From: an uncultured Veillonella sp.
GTDB taxonomy: Bacteria > Bacillota > Negativicutes > Veillonellales > Veillonellaceae
NCBI GenBank assembly: GCA_900552715.1
Contig: USAV01000004.1
Location: 1 to 43,001, forward strand
Length of the DNA stretch: 43,001 nucleotides
Reading direction: 5' to 3'
This document shows positions 39,621 through 43,001 of this stretch, piece by piece. Every line of letters starts with the position of its first letter. Position 1 is the stretch's first letter. The notes beneath the pieces were generated by a model. It had not been told where the DNA came from. It saw only the letters and a list, made by a program, of their open reading frames with translations, and searched no databases. The position numbers and the translations under genes were made by a program.

Positions 39621-40559
39621 ATGATTTTACAGACGGGACAGCGTACGGATATTCCTGCCTTTTATGGGCAATGGTTAATTAATCGTGTCCGCCAAGGATT
39701 TGTAGATGTACGCAATCCCTATAATCCGATGCAGATAACTCGATATCCTATTAATCATGAAGTTGTAGATGGTATTGTGTTTTGTACAAAGAATCCGTTG
39801 CCTTTCATTCCGCTCTTACATGAAATAAATGATTATAGACAGTATTGGCATATGACTATAACTCCATATGGAGCGGATATAGAGACTAATGTACCAAAAG
39901 TAGATTTAGTAATAGACGGATTTAAACGAATATCTACAAAACGTAATCCTCAGTCCATGGTGTGGCGTTATGATCCTATTATTTTAACCCACAACTATAC
40001 AGTTGATTTTCATTTTGAAAGCTTTTATAAAATGGCTAAGTCTCTAGAAGGCTACACAGATACCGTAGTTGTCAGCTTCATAGATATATTTGATAAGGTA
40101 GCTCAGAACTTTCCCGAAGGTTATAGACCGAGTTTAGATATTCAAAGGAAGATCATTAAAGAATTAGTATCTATAGCTCATTCTCATCATATGATACTTA
40201 AAACCTGTGGAGAAGGGGACGTTTTCAAAGCATTAGGTGTTAATACAGAGGGCTGTCTTACACTAGACTGTTATGAACGAGCTTGGAACGTAACATTAAA
40301 AGCACCGAAACGTACACTAGCTAGACCAGAGTGTAATTGTTATTTACATGGTGATATAGGTGCCTATGATACTTGTAGCCATTTTTGTCGCTATTGTTAT
40401 GCCAATACAAATCAGGCTGCAGTTCGCCAAAATTGCTTATTACATGATCCGAACTCTAGCTTGCTAATTGGAAAACTTTCAAAAACAGCAATTATTAAAG
40501 AAAGTGCGGAAAAAAGCTGGATTGTAGATACAAATTACACACAAGATTCTTTATTTTAA
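39621..40559 (+). CDS. DUF1848 protein with C-terminal radical-SAM-like cysteine motif
   Basis: A 312-residue protein matching DUF1848: an N-terminal TGQRTDIPAFYGQWLINRVRQG, VRNPYNPMQITRY, FCTKNPLPFIP, TITPYGADIE and VWRYDPIIL. The C-terminal region holds ECNCYLHGDIGAYDTCSHFC, with CSHFCRYC (252-259) being exactly CX3CX2C, the form that binds the 4Fe-4S cluster of radical SAM enzymes, plus an upstream CxC pair. The family is of unknown function; the C-terminal location of the motif is unusual, as most radical SAM enzymes have it near the N-terminus. The gene is divergent from a methyltransferase and followed 150 bases later by a HAD phosphatase. Confidence 0.9.
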   Translation: MILQTGQRTDIPAFYGQWLINRVRQGFVDVRNPYNPMQITRYPINHEVVDGIVFCTKNPLPFIPLLHEINDYRQYWHMTITPYGADIETNVPKVDLVIDGFKRISTKRNPQSMVWRYDPIILTHNYTVDFHFESFYKMAKSLEGYTDTVVVSFIDIFDKVAQNFPEGYRPSLDIQRKIIKELVSIAHSHHMILKTCGEGDVFKALGVNTEGCLTLDCYERAWNVTLKAPKRTLARPECNCYLHGDIGAYDTCSHFCRYCYANTNQAAVRQNCLLHDPNSSLLIGKLSKTAIIKESAEKSWIVDTNYTQDSLF

Positions 40560-40567
40560 GGAGAATT

Positions 40568-40615
40568 ATGACCTGCTTTTACGCCTATAGCGTTGACGTA
40601 TCGTGTAAAATATAG
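40568..40615 (+). CDS. Possible 15-codon leader ORF between DUF1848 and HAD genes
   Basis: An ATG at 40568 has AAGGAG five bases upstream, overlapping the DUF1848 stop, and opens MTCFYAYSVDVSCKI. The stop touches a GACAA-AAGGGG-TTGTC hairpin (40615-40630). It may be a leader peptide or a chance ORF; no conservation is known to me. The rest of the gap to 40708 shows no sure promoter. Confidence 0.25.
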   Translation: MTCFYAYSVDVSCKI

Positions 40616-40708
40616 ACAAAAGGGGTTGTCAAAGGGACATCTCAGGAATATAAGAGGGTGCAAAGACTATTTTTTGTTTATTGTTTTATTATTACAAGGA
40701 GGTGGAGT

Positions 40709-41617
40709 ATGATCACCTATAAGAATGAAAGTAAAGATTCATTACAATCACTAGAATCATGTATGCCAGTTCTTGCCATGTGTTATGATTTTGATAAGAC
40801 CTTAACACCTGATGATATGCAGGCACAAGGCTTTATCCAATCTGTTGGCTATGATGAAGAGCAAATCAAACAGTTCTGGCAAGAATCTAATCAGCTGGCT
40901 AAGAAAAATGATATGGATAATAACTTGGCTTATATGTACAAGATGATTCAAGAAGCAGTGGGTCGTTTTTATGTAACTCGAGAAAAGCTTATGGAATATG
41001 GGAATCAAGTGGAACTATATGAAGGTGTTCGCACTTGGTTTGAGCGTATTCGTGAATATGGTTTAGAACACGGTGTACGCATTGAACATTACATCATATC
41101 TTCTGGTTTAAAAGAGATGATAGAAGGTACTGAAATGGCGAAAGAGGGAGCTTTCACCAAAATCTATGCTAGTGCATTCATGTTTGATGATAAAGGTGTA
41201 GCCGTATGGCCTGCACAAGCCATTAACTATACAAATAAAACACAGTTTTTATTCCGTATTCAAAAAGGAATTTTAGATATCAATGACACAGGTGTTAATG
41301 ATTATGTTAAACCTGAAGATCAACGTGTACCGTTTCGCAATATGATATATATTGGGGATAGTGATACAGATATTCCTTGCATGAGCTTGGTTAATGCTAA
41401 TGGCGGTCATTCTATAGGTGTTTATGATCCTGTTAAGAAGGATAAAGATAAGGTGTATAAGATGATGCGTCATCATCGCATACGTTATTATGCACCTGCA
41501 GACTATACAAATGGTTCAAAGTTAGATACATTAGTTAAACAAATTATTCGTAAAACTGCAGCCTACGAAGTGTTAGAAGGCGAGTATGTACATTGTAAAC
41601 ACGAAGCAGAGGAGTAA
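40709..41617 (+). CDS. HAD-superfamily phosphatase-like protein
   Basis: A 302-residue cytoplasmic HAD hydrolase. Motif I is YDFDKTLTPDD (nucleophile D27, acid/base D29); motif II is ISSGLKEMIEG; motif IV is IYIGDSDTDIPCM (D217, D219...). A helical cap lies between motif I and II (QFWQESNQLAKKNDMD...). The order and the DSDTD motif fit a soluble phosphatase of the SerB/IB branch; the substrate is unknown. ATG 40709 has AAGGAGG eight bases upstream and is preferred to an upstream in-frame start at 40658. It ends two bases before the DUF4241 gene. Confidence 0.8.
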   Translation: MITYKNESKDSLQSLESCMPVLAMCYDFDKTLTPDDMQAQGFIQSVGYDEEQIKQFWQESNQLAKKNDMDNNLAYMYKMIQEAVGRFYVTREKLMEYGNQVELYEGVRTWFERIREYGLEHGVRIEHYIISSGLKEMIEGTEMAKEGAFTKIYASAFMFDDKGVAVWPAQAINYTNKTQFLFRIQKGILDINDTGVNDYVKPEDQRVPFRNMIYIGDSDTDIPCMSLVNANGGHSIGVYDPVKKDKDKVYKMMRHHRIRYYAPADYTNGSKLDTLVKQIIRKTAAYEVLEGEYVHCKHEAEE

Positions 41618-41618
41618 C

Positions 41619-42362
41619 ATGGATCAATCTAAATTAACAAGTGAATGGATTCAAGCGTTTAATCGTTTAGGTTCTGAAGGTAAATTAAAACCTACCGTAC
41701 CATATCATGATTTATTTAACCGTAAAGAGCTAAAAGGATTTCCATTACATACATTGCCAATGTGGACTGTAACATTTCCAACTGGTCATATTACATGCTG
41801 TGATCCCTTGGTGACACTACCTAATAAACTGGATACATATATTAGAACGGTAGAACCAGGTACCTATTTATTGGAAACAAAAATTATTGAAATGGAGCCA
41901 AATGAGTATCGCTATGTAGCAAGCCGCGTTGTTTTTAGTGGTAATGAGCCTGTGAACTATGAATTAGCATTAAAAGGCACAGAAGATTTAACAGATCTTG
42001 ATGATGGTGAAAGCTACATTGGATTCCCTGTAGATTCTGGTCTTGCTACAGTAGTTGATGCTGAAACAATTGAGACCTACAGAAAGTTTTACAATCAATG
42101 GCATACTAACTATCCGGATAAGAACATTTACGATGATTACTATAGCGATTTATTCCAATTAAATGCTATGGCATATCCTCAATACCAACGCTCTAAAGGG
42201 GATTGGATTAACTTTACTATTCCAGACACTGAATTAACAGTACCTATGATTCAATCAGGCTTTGGTGACGGTTTATACCCTGTATATTGGGCATTTGATA
42301 AAGATGGTCAAATATGCCAACTTATCATGGAATATATTGATTGCAGCGAAGCATATCAATAA
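41619..42362 (+). CDS. DUF4241 family protein
   Basis: A 247-residue protein resembling DUF4241: GFPVDSGLATVVDAE (about 145-159), IQSGFGDGLYPVYWAFDKDG (about 215-234, the GxGDGxY.vyw element), and an aromatic DWINFTIPDT strand. The function of the family is not known to me. No signal peptide, membrane segment or catalytic motif is seen. ATG 41619, with GAGGAG overlapping the HAD stop region, lies only two bases after that gene, so the pair forms an operon and may act together. A bidirectional terminator follows. Confidence 0.7.
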   Translation: MDQSKLTSEWIQAFNRLGSEGKLKPTVPYHDLFNRKELKGFPLHTLPMWTVTFPTGHITCCDPLVTLPNKLDTYIRTVEPGTYLLETKIIEMEPNEYRYVASRVVFSGNEPVNYELALKGTEDLTDLDDGESYIGFPVDSGLATVVDAETIETYRKFYNQWHTNYPDKNIYDDYYSDLFQLNAMAYPQYQRSKGDWINFTIPDTELTVPMIQSGFGDGLYPVYWAFDKDGQICQLIMEYIDCSEAYQ

Positions 42363-42416
42363 TATAATCTAGTCATATATGTAAATATAACGCTTGATAA
42401 CTTAATACATACCCAA

Positions 42417-42446
42417 AAAAGACGCTTAGATTACTAAGCGTCTTTT
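42417..42446. terminator. Bidirectional terminator between DUF4241 and the small peptide gene
   Basis: A 13-bp perfect stem, AAAAGACGCTTAG (42417-42429) with CTAAGCGTCTTTT (42434-42446), closes ATTA between convergent genes. Confidence 0.92.
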
Positions 42447-42471
42447 ATATATTCTTGTTTAATTGTAAGGC

Positions 42472-42621
42472 CTAAATGCCAAAAATCCAGTTTACGAATA
42501 CCCGAAGGATACTAAGACCTACAATAATTTCAGCTAAGAATCTTAAGGAACCTTCCATACCATTACCTAAATGTTTTAAACTGCCAATTTTAGCTTTACT
42601 TACAATATCACACCAGCACAT
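42472..42621 (-). CDS. 49-residue hydrophobic peptide, unknown
   Basis: A short ORF starting MCWCDIVSKAKIGSLKHLGN and ending VNWIFGI. It has GGAGGT (on the minus strand, about 42628-42633) at ideal spacing from the ATG at 42621. Cys2 and Cys4 flank a Trp, residues 10-24 are basic with two Gly motifs, and residues 28-49 are hydrophobic (AEIIVGLSILRVFVNWIFGI), enough for one membrane helix. No cleavable signal is evident. It may be a small membrane protein, a type I-like toxin or a bacteriocin-like peptide; I do not recognise a family. It is a single gene facing the terminator at 42417 with a plausible promoter. Confidence 0.6.
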   Translation of the reverse strand: MCWCDIVSKAKIGSLKHLGNGMEGSLRFLAEIIVGLSILRVFVNWIFGI

Positions 42622-42925
42622 ATAATACCTCCGTGAGAGTTAATATGAGTAAATTACATAACTTATATGCTTATTTTACAACCTTATATCAGAAATTTCA
42701 ATATGTATTTAAAATTAAATAATAATAATTCTACACATACATCTATAATAATAAAATTATAGTTACCATAAACCTACATAAAATAAGGAATCATAAGCAT
42801 CTAGTTAGTTTGGTATATATTAAGGTTATGTAAGACTTATATAAATATATATAGCTAAATGATGTTATATAAAAAGATAGTTGTATTAGATACTAAACAT
42901 TATTTAAGAGCTTATATGAATATAC
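42622..42925. other. AT-rich stretch without a recognised gene
   Basis: Apart from the probable promoter at 42653-42681, I see nothing. A 25-codon plus-strand ORF (42645-42722) lacks a good ribosome binding site, and several TATA-like tracts are expected by composition. Confidence 0.6.
42653..42681 (-). promoter_or_regulatory. Possible promoter of the 49-residue peptide gene
   Basis: On the minus strand TTGTAA (42676-42681) and TGTAAT (42653-42658) have a 17-base spacer. Initiation near 42646 leaves a leader of about 24 nt before the ATG at 42621. Confidence 0.4.
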
Positions 42926-43001
42926 CTGTCTCTTATACACATCTCCGAGCCCACGAGGCCAGAGAGGATCTCGTATGCCGTCTTCTGCTTGAAAAAAAAA
43001 A
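42926..43001 (+). other. Illumina Nextera adapter contamination (not genomic)
   Basis: The 19-base Tn5 mosaic end lies at 42926-42944 (CTGTCTCTTATACACATCT), then CCGAGCCCACGAG and GC (GAC in the reference, one mismatch), then the index CAGAGAGG (42960-42967), then the P7 tail ATCTCGTATGCCGTCTTC (42968-42985) with TGCTTG (42986-42991) and ten A. CAGAGAGG is known to me as Nextera i7 index N708. The genomic sequence ends at 42925. Confidence 0.97.

Noticed and set aside
42645..42722. 25-codon plus-strand ORF in the right-hand AT-rich stretch
   Set aside because: It lacks a clear ribosome binding site and has no recognisable features; it sits opposite the leader of the 49-residue peptide.
42926..42944. 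A genomic Tn5/IS50-like transposon end
   Set aside because: The 19-base mosaic end is followed directly by Illumina index and P7 sequence and poly-A, so it is library adapter and not a mobile element.

Overview
The window is a gene-dense, AT-rich bacterial chromosome segment, probably from a Negativicute and most likely Veillonella. The gene order rplS-rbgA-rnhB-(yraN)-comM-dprA-topA-trmFO and comEA-comEC-holA is Firmicutes-like. A PolC-type replicase, short 5' leaders, strong AGGAGG ribosome binding sites and TTG starts fit the same group. The genus is an inference, not a search result. There is no prophage, insertion sequence, CRISPR array, tRNA or rRNA. The last 76 bases are not biological: they are an Illumina Nextera/Tn5 adapter with an i7 index and a poly-A tail, so the right edge is an untrimmed contig end.

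Layout. 1-4134: 3' part of glyS, a MarR-type regulator, rplS with its own promoter, rbgA and rnhB. 4359-11291: yraN, comM, dprA, topA and trmFO, tightly packed; dprA-topA and topA-trmFO overlap and both downstream genes start with TTG. 11406-13988: divergent lgt and a secreted GH18-type protein with a charged Lys/Ala/Glu tail. 14079-18432: leuS, a dCMP deaminase, and a convergent M29 aminopeptidase. 18544-26075: comEA, comEC (degenerate C-terminal metallo-beta-lactamase region), holA, and a PolC lacking the usual internal proofreading exonuclease. 26204-28767: two small unrecognised proteins and a PoxB-type pyruvate oxidase on the other strand, whose promoter carries a CRP/FNR-like palindrome at the class II activator position. 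29008-32844: FMN riboswitch and ribD-ribE-ribBA-ribH. 33039-38591: hslO, then mtnP-mtnA-ahcY-mtaD. 38725-42621: a methyltransferase, a DUF1848 protein with a C-terminal radical-SAM-like cysteine motif, a HAD phosphatase, a DUF4241 protein and a 49-residue hydrophobic peptide.

How the genes work together. comM, dprA, comEA and comEC make up a large part of a DNA uptake and processing apparatus. The rib genes encode riboflavin synthesis from GTP and ribulose 5-phosphate, under an FMN riboswitch whose antiterminator can be read directly from the sequence. The mtn/ahcY/mtaD genes recycle the two SAM by-products MTA and SAH. A deaminase beside a phosphorylase with an Asn where MTAP has Asp suggests a route through the inosine derivatives. 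No single wholly new multi-gene system stands out. The strongest leads for novelty are the exonuclease-less PolC, the inosine-type SAM salvage cluster, the poxB regulatory region, the duplicated 152-residue protein and the 49-residue Cys-x-Cys peptide.
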